From the NCBI GenBank assembly GCA_902485915.1, contig CABTMH010000017.1, positions 1 to 23,245 of the forward strand: 23,245 bases of DNA, written 5' to 3'. This document shows, one piece after another, positions 15,407 through 21,418 of this stretch. This stretch comes from an uncultured Oribacterium sp. Its GTDB lineage: Bacteria; Bacillota; Clostridia; Lachnospirales; Lachnospiraceae. Made by a program: the position numbers and the translations under genes. Below the pieces are notes generated by a model. The model searched no databases. It was not told the origin of the DNA and saw only the letters and a list, made by a program, of their open reading frames with translations. Position 1 is the stretch's first letter, and every line of letters starts with the position of its first letter.

Positions 15407-17245
15407 TCACTCCACGGTGACGGATTTCGCGAGGTTTCTCGGCTTATCGACGTCGAGGCCCTTCGCGACGCTCACATAGTAGGCGAGCAGCTGGAGTGGG
15501 ACGACGGCGAGGCTGGTCGCGAAGTACGGATCCGTCGATGGTACATAGACGGTGAAGTCTGCGGTATCCTCGATGCTGTAGTTTCCATAGCTTGTGAGGC
15601 CCATGAGGTAGCCACCGCGGGATTTTACTTCGACCATGTTCGACACGGTCTTTTCGAAGAGCTCCGGCTGGGTCAGGATGCCGACCACCAGGATGCCCTT
15701 CTCGATCAGGGAGATGGTGCCGTGCTTCAGCTCGCCGGCTGCATAGGCCTCGGAGTGGATATAGCTGATCTCCTTCAGCTTGAGCGAGCCTTCGAGTCCG
15801 ATCGCATAGTCGATGCCACGGCCGATGAAGAACACGTCCTTTGCGTTGGCCTGCTTCGCGGCGAACCACTGGATACGCTCCTTATCGAGCAGGATGCGCT
15901 CGATCTTCTCCGGCAGTGTTCCGAGCTCTGTGATGAGCTCCGCATAGCGCGCCTCCCCGAGCTCGCCCCGTACCTTCGCAAATTCGATGGCGAGGGTGTA
16001 GCCGGCGATGAGCTGGGTGGAGTACGCCTTCGTGGTCGCTACGGCGATCTCCGGTCCGGCGAGGGTATAGAACACGTTATCCGCCTCGCGCGCGATGGAG
16101 GAACCGACGACGTTCACGATGCCGAGGGTCCGGATGCCGCGTGCCTTCGCTTCACGAAGTGCGGCCAGCGAATCGGCAGTCTCACCGGACTGGCTGATGA
16201 TGACCACGAGGCCGTTCGGATCGAGGATCGGGTTCCGGTAACGGAACTCGGAGGCGAGCTCGACACGCACCGGGATCCGGGCGAGGCCCTCCATCACGTA
16301 CTGTGTCACGACACCGACATGGTAGGCAGAGCCGCAGGCGACGATGTAGATCTGAGAAATCTTCTGGATCTCCTCATCACTGAGGCCGACGGCGGACAGA
16401 TCGATGTGACCATCCTTCACGACGGAAGTGATCGTATCACGGACAGCCTTCGGCTGCTCATAGATCTCCTTCATCATGAAATGCTCGAAGCCACCCTTTT
16501 CTGCGGCCTGTGCATCCATCCGGATCTCGACGAGCTCCTTCTCGACCGGCTCCTGATCGAGGTTGAAGAACTCTGCCTTTCCGGCAGTGAGCTTCGCGAT
16601 CTCGGAATTATCGATGTAGTATACGTTCTTGCAGTACTTGAGAATCGCCGGTACGTCGGAGGCGACATAGGTCTCGCCCTCTTCGACGCCGATAATCATC
16701 GGTGCATCCTTCCGGGCGACGTAGATCTCCCCCGGGCAGTCCATAAACATGAATTCGAGGGCATAGGAGCCGCGGATCCGCATCATTGCCCGTGCGATCG
16801 CGTCGATCGGCCCCTGTCCGTACTTTTCATAATAGTAGTCCACGAGGTTGACGGCGACCTCGGTATCGGTCTGGCTGTAGAACTGATAGCCCTTCTTCAG
16901 GAGCTTATCCTTGATTTCCTGGAAGTTTTCGATGATGCCGTTGTGTACCGCGACCACCTTATGATGAAAGCTCATATGCGGGTGGGCGTTGGTCTCGGAT
17001 GGCTCACCATGGGTCGCCCAGCGGGTATGGCCGATACCGGTGGTTCCCTTCATCGCCTTGCCGTCGTTCGTCTTCTCCATCAGATTCTTCAGGCGGCCCT
17101 TCGCCTTCACGACCTCGATCTCACCCTGCTCGTTCCGTACGGCGATGCCGGCCGAGTCATAGCCTCTATACTCGAGCTTCGAAAGACCGCACAGAAGAAT
17201 CGGCGCTGCCTGCTGATGCCCTACATATCCTACGATTCCACACAT
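15407..17245 (-). CDS. glmS: Glutamine-fructose-6-phosphate aminotransferase (isomerizing)
   Basis: GlmS makes glucosamine-6-phosphate from fructose-6-phosphate and glutamine, the first step towards UDP-GlcNAc and peptidoglycan. The 612-residue product begins MCGIVGYVG, so Cys2 becomes the N-terminal nucleophile of the glutaminase domain (about 2-220). Two SIS sugar-phosphate domains follow, the first with ISQSGETADSLAALREAK. The C-terminus DKPRNLAKSVTVE is the conserved closing segment that covers the active site. A GTG six codons upstream (17263) is in frame but rejected, since it would bury the catalytic Cys; AGAGGAG lies before ATG 17245. A glmS ribozyme lies in the leader, giving feedback by the product GlcN6P. 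Confidence 0.98.
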   Translation of the reverse strand: MCGIVGYVGHQQAAPILLCGLSKLEYRGYDSAGIAVRNEQGEIEVVKAKGRLKNLMEKTNDGKAMKGTTGIGHTRWATHGEPSETNAHPHMSFHHKVVAVHNGIIENFQEIKDKLLKKGYQFYSQTDTEVAVNLVDYYYEKYGQGPIDAIARAMMRIRGSYALEFMFMDCPGEIYVARKDAPMIIGVEEGETYVASDVPAILKYCKNVYYIDNSEIAKLTAGKAEFFNLDQEPVEKELVEIRMDAQAAEKGGFEHFMMKEIYEQPKAVRDTITSVVKDGHIDLSAVGLSDEEIQKISQIYIVACGSAYHVGVVTQYVMEGLARIPVRVELASEFRYRNPILDPNGLVVIISQSGETADSLAALREAKARGIRTLGIVNVVGSSIAREADNVFYTLAGPEIAVATTKAYSTQLIAGYTLAIEFAKVRGELGEARYAELITELGTLPEKIERILLDKERIQWFAAKQANAKDVFFIGRGIDYAIGLEGSLKLKEISYIHSEAYAAGELKHGTISLIEKGILVVGILTQPELFEKTVSNMVEVKSRGGYLMGLTSYGNYSIEDTADFTVYVPSTDPYFATSLAVVPLQLLAYYVSVAKGLDVDKPRNLAKSVTVE

Positions 17246-17355
17246 AAAAAAATCTCCTCTCACTGATCAGGCGCATGCATCCGACGGGTGTTCTGCACAG
17301 GAAAGCAGGGCGGGCCTCACCGGGAGGTCTGCCGGGTGTTTCCGCGTCACGCATG

Positions 17356-17373
17356 CACAGCGGATTCGCTGTG
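17356..17373 (-). other. Small hairpin in the glmS leader (7 bp)
   Basis: A perfect 7-bp stem, CACAGCG with CGCTGTG, has a 4-base loop. It lies between the ribozyme and the glmS start codon. No T-run follows, so it is not an evident terminator. Confidence 0.45.
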
Positions 17374-17386
17374 ATGGGACACAGAA

Positions 17387-17412
17387 CAGGGGCATGCATC
17401 ACGCATGCCCTG
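17387..17412 (-). other. Strong hairpin directly after the glmS ribozyme
   Basis: Arms of 11 and 10 bases (17387-17397 and 17403-17412) pair with one bulge around a 5-base loop. The 8-bp core GGGCATGC/GCATGCCC is perfect. It starts about 18 bases after the ribozyme 3' end. No oligo-T tail follows. It might isolate the ribozyme fold or protect the downstream cleavage product; this is inference. Confidence 0.55.
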
Positions 17413-17429
17413 TGGATGTATGGTGTTTT

Positions 17430-17561
17430 CAGTGTGGGGAAACTTCTGTTACGGTGTTGATTCCGCTTTTTCTTTTTCCTCTTACGATCACTACTCCGTG
17501 ACAGCATCCGCCGAGTCTTTCGATGACTGTCATCCTCGTCGACCTTTACGGTCCTGGCGCT
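17430..17561 (-). ncRNA. glmS ribozyme: glmS ribozyme (glucosamine-6-phosphate activated)
   Basis: The minus-strand leader contains the conserved blocks of this self-cleaving riboswitch in order. They are AGCGCCAGGACC starting at 17561, GACGAGGATGACAGTCATCGA, and TCGGCGGATGCTGTC. The segments GACAG and CTGTC are complementary and replace the common GGAGG/CCTCC pair, which supports base pairing. A distal ACGG/CCGT pairing and an AAGTTTCCC segment follow, to about 17430. The expected cleavage is between A (17561) and G (17560). In the known family GlcN6P acts as cofactor for cleavage and the mRNA is then degraded. It ends about 185 bases before the glmS ATG. The boundary of the 3' domain is approximate. 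Confidence 0.94.
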
Positions 17562-17595
17562 AATGGATCACCGGTCTCCGGACGGAAGGATCCAT

Positions 17596-17633
17596 TTGCC
17601 GCAAACTATAGCACAAAATAGAGTCTGCGGCAA
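17596..17633 (-). promoter_or_regulatory. glmS promoter inside an 8-bp inverted repeat
   Basis: On the minus strand TTGCCG (17628-17633) and TATAGT (17605-17610) are spaced by 17 bases. Transcription would start near 17597, about 35 bases before the ribozyme cleavage site. Perfect arms TTGCCGCA (17596-17603) and TGCGGCAA (17626-17633) bracket the core promoter, so a regulator could bind over the -35 and start site. The bracketed layout is direct observation; a regulator is inference. Confidence 0.72.
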
Positions 17634-17696
17634 GGCAGTGTTCGAGCAGTGTCTTTCGGCCCCCTGGCTGAATCCAGTTGACGAGTGAACCGTAAC
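17634..17696 (-). repeat. Copy B of the dispersed palindromic intergenic element
   Basis: On the minus strand it begins with GTTACGGTTCACTCGTCAAC (17677-17696) and continues GGATTCAG, then a G-rich block and GCCG, as in copy D. The far arm is degenerate, so the left limit is approximate. It starts 12 bases after the stop of the DUF4349 gene. No oligo-T terminator is seen between that gene and glmS. Confidence 0.7.
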
Positions 17697-17707
17697 GCCT
17701 GAACCCC

Positions 17708-18826
17708 TCAATCTTTTTCTTCTGCTTTATGCGTTTCTGCAGATAGAGTTTCAGTTGTGTCTGGTTTCAGTTCAGATGTTTTTAAATCTGCCTTTGCTAC
17801 CTTCGCTGCTTTTCTCGCTTTTCTGTGGCTGCGAATCATCTTCACGATGCGGTAGATGATGAAGAAGAGGATCGCGAGGGCGAGGAGTACCGGGAGGCTG
17901 GAGAGGAACCAGATGAGGAGGCCGATGCTGACGTCACAGAGTTCTTCGAGGTTTGCCTCGAGGTTTGCCTGTACACGGCTCCAGAAGCCGCTGTTTTCCG
18001 CGGCGGTGAGGACGGTGGTTTCGTCGACATTGACTGTAACCGTGGAGTAATCGACCTGATTATCGTAGCGGCGGAGGTCGGACTCGAAGCTGTCGAGCTG
18101 GTAGCGGATCTCCGACAGGCGCTGCTCGATGGCGATGACGGCGTCGACGGATTCTGCCTCCGCCATGAGCTCGAGCAGGCGGTCATACTCGGACTGGAGG
18201 GCCTGCTTCCGCGACTCGGTGTCATAGTACTGGAGGGTGATGTCCTGGGTATACTCGTATTTCCGTGTGAGGTTCGCTTCTCCCTCCGCGAAGCTCAGGA
18301 AGGTATCGACCTGTGACTTCGGGATGCGCAGAGTGAAGTAGGCGCTGCGGCGACGGTCGGTATAGGCGTTACCGCTTACATCGCTGGACTCGATGTATCC
18401 GCCGAGTGCGGTCGTCTTACTCTGAATATCCTGTACGAAGGTATCGAAATCGGTAGTCTCGAAGCTGAGGTCGACGTTTCGGATGAGCTTACGGGAATCC
18501 GGGATCTCCGTGGTATCGATCGGACCATCGGAGCCGGTGCTGTCTGCGCCGGTATCGCCACGTTCCTCCAGAGAAGCGCTGTTCATCTTCATATTCGCGG
18601 CGCTGTCGTAGTCGGCGACGGCCTCTTCTGCTGCGGGTTCTTCATACATGCCACCACTGGCGGCAGCCATGGTCTCGCTCACATATGCGTTTTTACTGGC
18701 ACTGGCACCACAGGCAGCGAGGCCAGACATCAGCAGGAGGCCGGCAGCGGCGAGCGCCAGCAGACGCACGTTCTGTTTCTTCATGTGTTTCCAGTTCATG
18801 ATGGCGGTATTCATTTTCTTTTTCAT
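17708..18826 (-). CDS. DUF4349 domain lipoprotein
   Basis: The product (372 residues) has a hydrophobic signal ending in the lipobox LAAC, with Cys39 as the lipidation site. A low-complexity linker follows, then a DUF4349 domain (about 120-275) starting near RKLIRNVDLSFET. It contains a coiled-coil segment (about 205-255). One membrane helix (about 300-327) and a basic then acidic cytoplasmic tail end the protein. Lipid anchor plus C-terminal helix would hold the domain outside the membrane at both ends. The biochemical role of DUF4349 is unknown. ATG 18826 is chosen for its AGAAGGAG; ATG 18850 lacks one, and ATG 18784 would give a more usual signal length. It is the third gene of the sigma operon, 33 bases after the anti-sigma gene, and may be part of an envelope response. 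Confidence 0.85.
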   Translation of the reverse strand: MKKKMNTAIMNWKHMKKQNVRLLALAAAGLLLMSGLAACGASASKNAYVSETMAAASGGMYEEPAAEEAVADYDSAANMKMNSASLEERGDTGADSTGSDGPIDTTEIPDSRKLIRNVDLSFETTDFDTFVQDIQSKTTALGGYIESSDVSGNAYTDRRRSAYFTLRIPKSQVDTFLSFAEGEANLTRKYEYTQDITLQYYDTESRKQALQSEYDRLLELMAEAESVDAVIAIEQRLSEIRYQLDSFESDLRRYDNQVDYSTVTVNVDETTVLTAAENSGFWSRVQANLEANLEELCDVSIGLLIWFLSSLPVLLALAILFFIIYRIVKMIRSHRKARKAAKVAKADLKTSELKPDTTETLSAETHKAEEKD

Positions 18827-18859
18827 GGTCAGCTCCTTCTGTATGGTCATGTGTTTTTC

Positions 18860-19711
18860 TTATTTCCAGATCGCTGGATCGATGGCTTCCACGAGACTTC
18901 GAATATCGTCTTCCGTGAAGTGCTGGTCTTCTGCTACACAGATGGCGTAGCTGAAGTTCAGGCTGAGATCGCCCCAGGTGACGACAGAGATTTCGTCTCC
19001 GTTTCCGCGGGTTTCGACAGAGCGACCGTCGATGTCCAGCGTCTTCTTGTGTTCGTAGCTTGTGTAATCACCGCTGATGTCTTCGGAGCCACGGCTCTTC
19101 CGGATGCGGAAGCCCTCCTGCCCTTCGGCATCCTGATAGATGATTTCGAGCATCTCTCCATGGATCGAGCGATAGATAAGGTTGTTAAAATCCGGATACA
19201 TATCTGGGAGCTCGATCTCTATGCCGGCATCGGCTTCGGCCTCTTCCAGAGAATCGAAGTCACGCCATGGGTTTGCAATCTGCATGCCCATCGAAGCATC
19301 CGAGGATGCTGCCTCCGGTGCGGCGCCGGTTTCTGTTATAGCGGATTTCGTTCTCGCACGGCTATCCACATTCCCAGAGAGATCATCCGAATATGGTGCC
19401 GCTTCAGCTGCCATCTCCTGATCTCCTTCCGCTGCTGCGATGCCCGAATCTGCGCCGGTGACGAACGCAACCGGTGCCATCGCGTCACTGGCGTGCTCTG
19501 TCTTCATATACGCGCCGAAGCCGATCACGAGGACCGCAGCGGCAGCGATGATTCCCATCGGCTTCCAGCGTTTCTGCGCTTTCATATAGAGGACCCCTTC
19601 CGAATCCTCACTGCGTTCTGCATTTTCCGGGGCAGCCTCCGCGATATAGCGATCATCGATCTCTGTCATCGCGTGCAGGAGCTGCCGCGCCTTCTCTTCT
19701 CTCGTCAACAT
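18860..19711 (-). CDS. Probable anti-sigma factor with one membrane helix (DUF4367-like)
   Basis: The 283-residue protein has a short acidic cytoplasmic part (1-45) starting MLTREEKARQLLHAM, one membrane helix (about 51-69) and an exported domain (about 90-283). The C-terminal part, ending SLVEAIDPAIWK, resembles the DUF4367 domain found in Firmicutes anti-sigma proteins. I recall this rather than having searched it. No zinc-binding His/Cys motif is present in the cytoplasmic part. Its ATG overlaps the stop of the sigma gene by seven bases, with AAAAGGAAGG before it. Coupling of this kind and the topology support control of the upstream sigma factor. The signal sensed is unknown. Confidence 0.78.
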   Translation of the reverse strand: MLTREEKARQLLHAMTEIDDRYIAEAAPENAERSEDSEGVLYMKAQKRWKPMGIIAAAAVLVIGFGAYMKTEHASDAMAPVAFVTGADSGIAAAEGDQEMAAEAAPYSDDLSGNVDSRARTKSAITETGAAPEAASSDASMGMQIANPWRDFDSLEEAEADAGIEIELPDMYPDFNNLIYRSIHGEMLEIIYQDAEGQEGFRIRKSRGSEDISGDYTSYEHKKTLDIDGRSVETRGNGDEISVVTWGDLSLNFSYAICVAEDQHFTEDDIRSLVEAIDPAIWK

Positions 19712-20271
19712 GTGATGCCTTCCTTTTCTAACTCAGACATGAGCTGTGCACGCATGCGGCTCAGTGTCATCTTGACCTTACTTTCCGTAAAGCCATAGTC
19801 GCCGGCGATTTCCTTGATTTCTGAAAGGTACCAGTAGCGGCGGACGAAAAGCTTTCGGTTCTCTGGCTTCTGTGCTTCGAGAAAACGATTGATACATTCG
19901 GTCAATGTCAACTGTTCCGGAAGCTGATCCGGCTGTCCCGCTCTGGTATCAGCCACGCACTCTGCGAGCTCATCGAGCACCGCTGCAGTTTCACCCCTGC
20001 CACGCTTATCCGCATGGGCATGCTCCCAGCGGTTCAGTGCCAGATTCCGGGTGATTTTCCCGAGAAAGGTCCGAAGCATAGCCGGACGCTTCGGCGGAAT
20101 CGCACCCCAGGCACGGAGCCAGGTATCGTTCACACACTCCTCACTGTCCTCATGACTGTACAGTATGTTCATCGCGACCGTATGGCAGTACTTTCCGTAT
20201 TTTTCATTCGTTGCGCTGATCGCGCTTTCCGACCTTGCGAAGTAAAGGTCGAGGATATCCTGATCGTTCAT
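19705..20271 (-). CDS. ECF-type sigma-70 family RNA polymerase sigma factor
   Basis: This 188-residue protein has region 2 (about 25-85), including SEECVNDTWLRAW and TFLGKITRNLALNRW, which melt and bind the -10. It has region 4 (about 125-180) with a helix-turn-helix at about 150-174 for the -35. There is no region 1 or 3, as expected for ECF sigma factors. It is the first gene of a three-gene operon with a membrane anti-sigma factor and a DUF4349 lipoprotein, a common Firmicutes grouping. A GAGGAGACAGC Shine-Dalgarno precedes ATG 20271. Such sigma factors usually activate their own operon, but the promoter here is not clear. The regulon is unknown. Confidence 0.93.
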   Translation of the reverse strand: MNDQDILDLYFARSESAISATNEKYGKYCHTVAMNILYSHEDSEECVNDTWLRAWGAIPPKRPAMLRTFLGKITRNLALNRWEHAHADKRGRGETAAVLDELAECVADTRAGQPDQLPEQLTLTECINRFLEAQKPENRKLFVRRYWYLSEIKEIAGDYGFTESKVKMTLSRMRAQLMSELEKEGITC

Positions 20272-20300
20272 GCTGTCTCCTCTATTTCTGTCCTTTCACC

Positions 20301-20331
20301 TATATACACCGGGAAAATGGGATGGCGTCAC
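20301..20331 (-). promoter_or_regulatory. Weak candidate promoter for the sigma operon
   Basis: On the minus strand GTGACG (20326-20331) and TATATA (20301-20306) lie 19 bases apart, about 30 bases before the start codon. Spacing and -35 are poor for sigma-A, and no clear ECF-type pair was found, so this is tentative. Confidence 0.3.
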
Positions 20332-20341
20332 ATAAATTCTT

Positions 20342-20368
20342 GAAAGAATCATGATCCATGATTCTTTC
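20342..20368. promoter_or_regulatory. Perfect 12-bp palindrome upstream of the sigma operon
   Basis: GAAAGAATCATG (20342-20353) and CATGATTCTTTC (20357-20368) are exact inverted repeats with three bases between. No T-run follows on either strand, so an operator is more likely than a terminator. It lies 70 bases upstream of the sigma gene, and 196 bases from the divergent FMN promoter. Between it and the next repeat (20369-20455) nothing was recognised. Confidence 0.5.
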
Positions 20369-20455
20369 GGGAGATGCTTTCTTATCTTTATTTTACCTGA
20401 TAATGCTACATAGGGCATCTGGAATCATCGATGGAAACTATTAAAAGTTACTATT

Positions 20456-20521
20456 GTTACTGCTCACTCGTGTACTGATCAGGCAGGAGAGCCGGAGGGT
20501 AGTTGACGAGTGAACAGTAAC
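20456..20521 (-). repeat. Copy C of the dispersed palindromic intergenic element (intact)
   Basis: This 66-bp copy has both ends: GTTACTGCTCACTCGTGTAC at the left and GTTGACGAGTGAACAGTAAC at the right, forming imperfect terminal inverted repeats. Read on the minus strand, the arm is GTTACTGTTCACTCGTCAAC, identical to copy D. The middle (CTCCGGCTCTCCTGCCT on that strand) is in inverse orientation compared with the middle of copy D. It stands between the divergent sigma and FMN genes. Confidence 0.8.
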
Positions 20522-20560
20522 TTACTGTTTACTATAGAAAGTTTAGAAAAGCATCACCGC

Positions 20561-20589
20561 TTGTTGACGATACGGGCCTGTGTTATAAT
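20561..20589 (+). promoter_or_regulatory. Extended -10 promoter of the FMN-binding protein gene
   Basis: TTGTTG (20561-20566) and TATAAT (20584-20589) are 17 bases apart, with a TG extension at 20581-20582. The start would be near 20596. The leader of about 55 bases holds a small GTGCC/GGCAC hairpin (20610-20632). Confidence 0.8.
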
Positions 20590-20651
20590 GAGCGAATGAT
20601 TTGACAAATGTGCCACTACGGTTATTCGGCACGGATGAGAGGAAATAGGAA

Positions 20652-21203
20652 ATGAAGAAGAATACAAATGTGGTTTCACTGGTGGTTATCGGTGCAGGTA
20701 TCATCGCTGCGGTCGCAACGGGTATGCAGTCCAGAAATGCAACCGCGATTCCGAAAGATGCGATCATCGCAAGCGGAAGTGCACAGGGTATGGAAGGACC
20801 GGTAACGGTAGAGATCGCGTTTTCTCAGGATAAGATTTACAGTGTGACCGTCACCGAGGCGAACGAGACGCCGGATATCGGAACGAAGGCGATCGATGCA
20901 CTGCCGGGTAACATCGTCGCAGAGAACAGTCTGGATGTGGATGCGGTCTCCGGTGCTACGATCACCTCTACAGCGATTAAGAGTGCCGCTGCACAGGCGA
21001 TGTCTGACGCCGGTGTCGATCCGTCAGCTTTCGGCTATGCCGGCGAAGCGGGCGCAGAGACAGAAGCAGCGGAGACGGAGAGTGAAGCCGGTGCTGCAGA
21101 GGCAGCAGCGGAAGGTACTGCTGATTCCGTGCAGAAAGCGCATGACGCTGCAGCTGGTCAGGTATCCGGTGCAGCCGGCTACCTCAACCGTTATAGCGCA
21201 TAA
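20652..21203 (+). CDS. Membrane-anchored FMN-binding domain protein
   Basis: The 183-residue protein has an N-terminal hydrophobic segment (about 7-24) acting as signal or anchor, and a single FMN-binding domain (about 45-122). A complete flavinylation motif D97-A-V-S-G-A-T103-I-T-S-T is present, so Thr103 should carry covalent FMN added by ApbE. The octamer SGATITST is identical to that of RnfG. Residues about 128-172 are an Ala/Glu-rich low-complexity spacer, ending in a short GYLNRYSA tail. No lipobox cysteine is present. It would act outside the membrane as a one-electron or two-electron carrier, perhaps in flavin-based extracellular electron transfer or a reductase system; the partner is unknown. 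It is the only plus-strand gene here, with its own promoter and terminator and an AGGAAATAGGAA leader before the ATG. Confidence 0.85.
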   Translation: MKKNTNVVSLVVIGAGIIAAVATGMQSRNATAIPKDAIIASGSAQGMEGPVTVEIAFSQDKIYSVTVTEANETPDIGTKAIDALPGNIVAENSLDVDAVSGATITSTAIKSAAAQAMSDAGVDPSAFGYAGEAGAETEAAETESEAGAAEAAAEGTADSVQKAHDAAAGQVSGAAGYLNRYSA

Positions 21204-21223
21204 ATTCAGAAAATGAATGAACG

Positions 21224-21254
21224 GTCGTCGGGAGATTCTCCCGGCGGCTTTTTT
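21224..21254 (+). terminator. Rho-independent terminator of the FMN-binding protein gene
   Basis: An 11-bp stem with two G-T pairs (21224-21234 with 21238-21248) and a 3-base loop is followed by TTTTTT on the plus strand. It is 20 bases after the stop codon. Confidence 0.9.
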
Positions 21255-21257
21255 CAT

Positions 21258-21321
21258 GTTACTGTTCACTCGTCAACTAGATTCAGGCAGGGGCCGGATC
21301 AGTACACGTGTGAACAGTAAC
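21258..21321 (+). repeat. Copy D of the dispersed palindromic intergenic element (intact)
   Basis: The 64-bp copy begins GTTACTGTTCACTCGTCAAC (21258-21277) and ends GTGTGAACAGTAAC. Its outermost 12 bases are perfect terminal inverted repeats (GTTACTGTTCAC / GTGAACAGTAAC). The middle GATTCAGGCAGGGGCCGG is shared, with changes, with copy B and is inverse to that of copies A and C. It lies between two convergent terminators. Confidence 0.85.
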
Positions 21322-21325
21322 ATAC

Positions 21326-21352
21326 GCAAAAAGCGTCCCATACGGGACGCTT
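21326..21352 (-). terminator. Rho-independent terminator of the ammonium transporter gene
   Basis: A 9-bp perfect stem (AAGCGTCCC at 21331-21339, GGGACGCTT at 21344-21352) with a 4-base loop is followed on the minus strand by TTTGCG, the stem end adding two more T. It stands about 65 bases past the stop of the amt gene. Confidence 0.85.
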
Positions 21353-21418
21353 CCAGCGGATAAAACATTGTCTTATGTTGTATATGTCAAACGGGGAATC
21401 GCCCCGTACTGACCTGGG

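Noticed and set aside
15338..17266. A 642-residue open frame on the plus strand
   Set aside because: It is the exact antisense of glmS. The minus-strand protein has all GlmS signatures, a good ribosome-binding site and a ribozyme leader.
20601..20629. TTGACA at 20601 as a promoter for the FMN protein gene
   Set aside because: No -10 sequence lies at the right distance downstream. The TTGTTG/TATAAT pair just upstream is much better.
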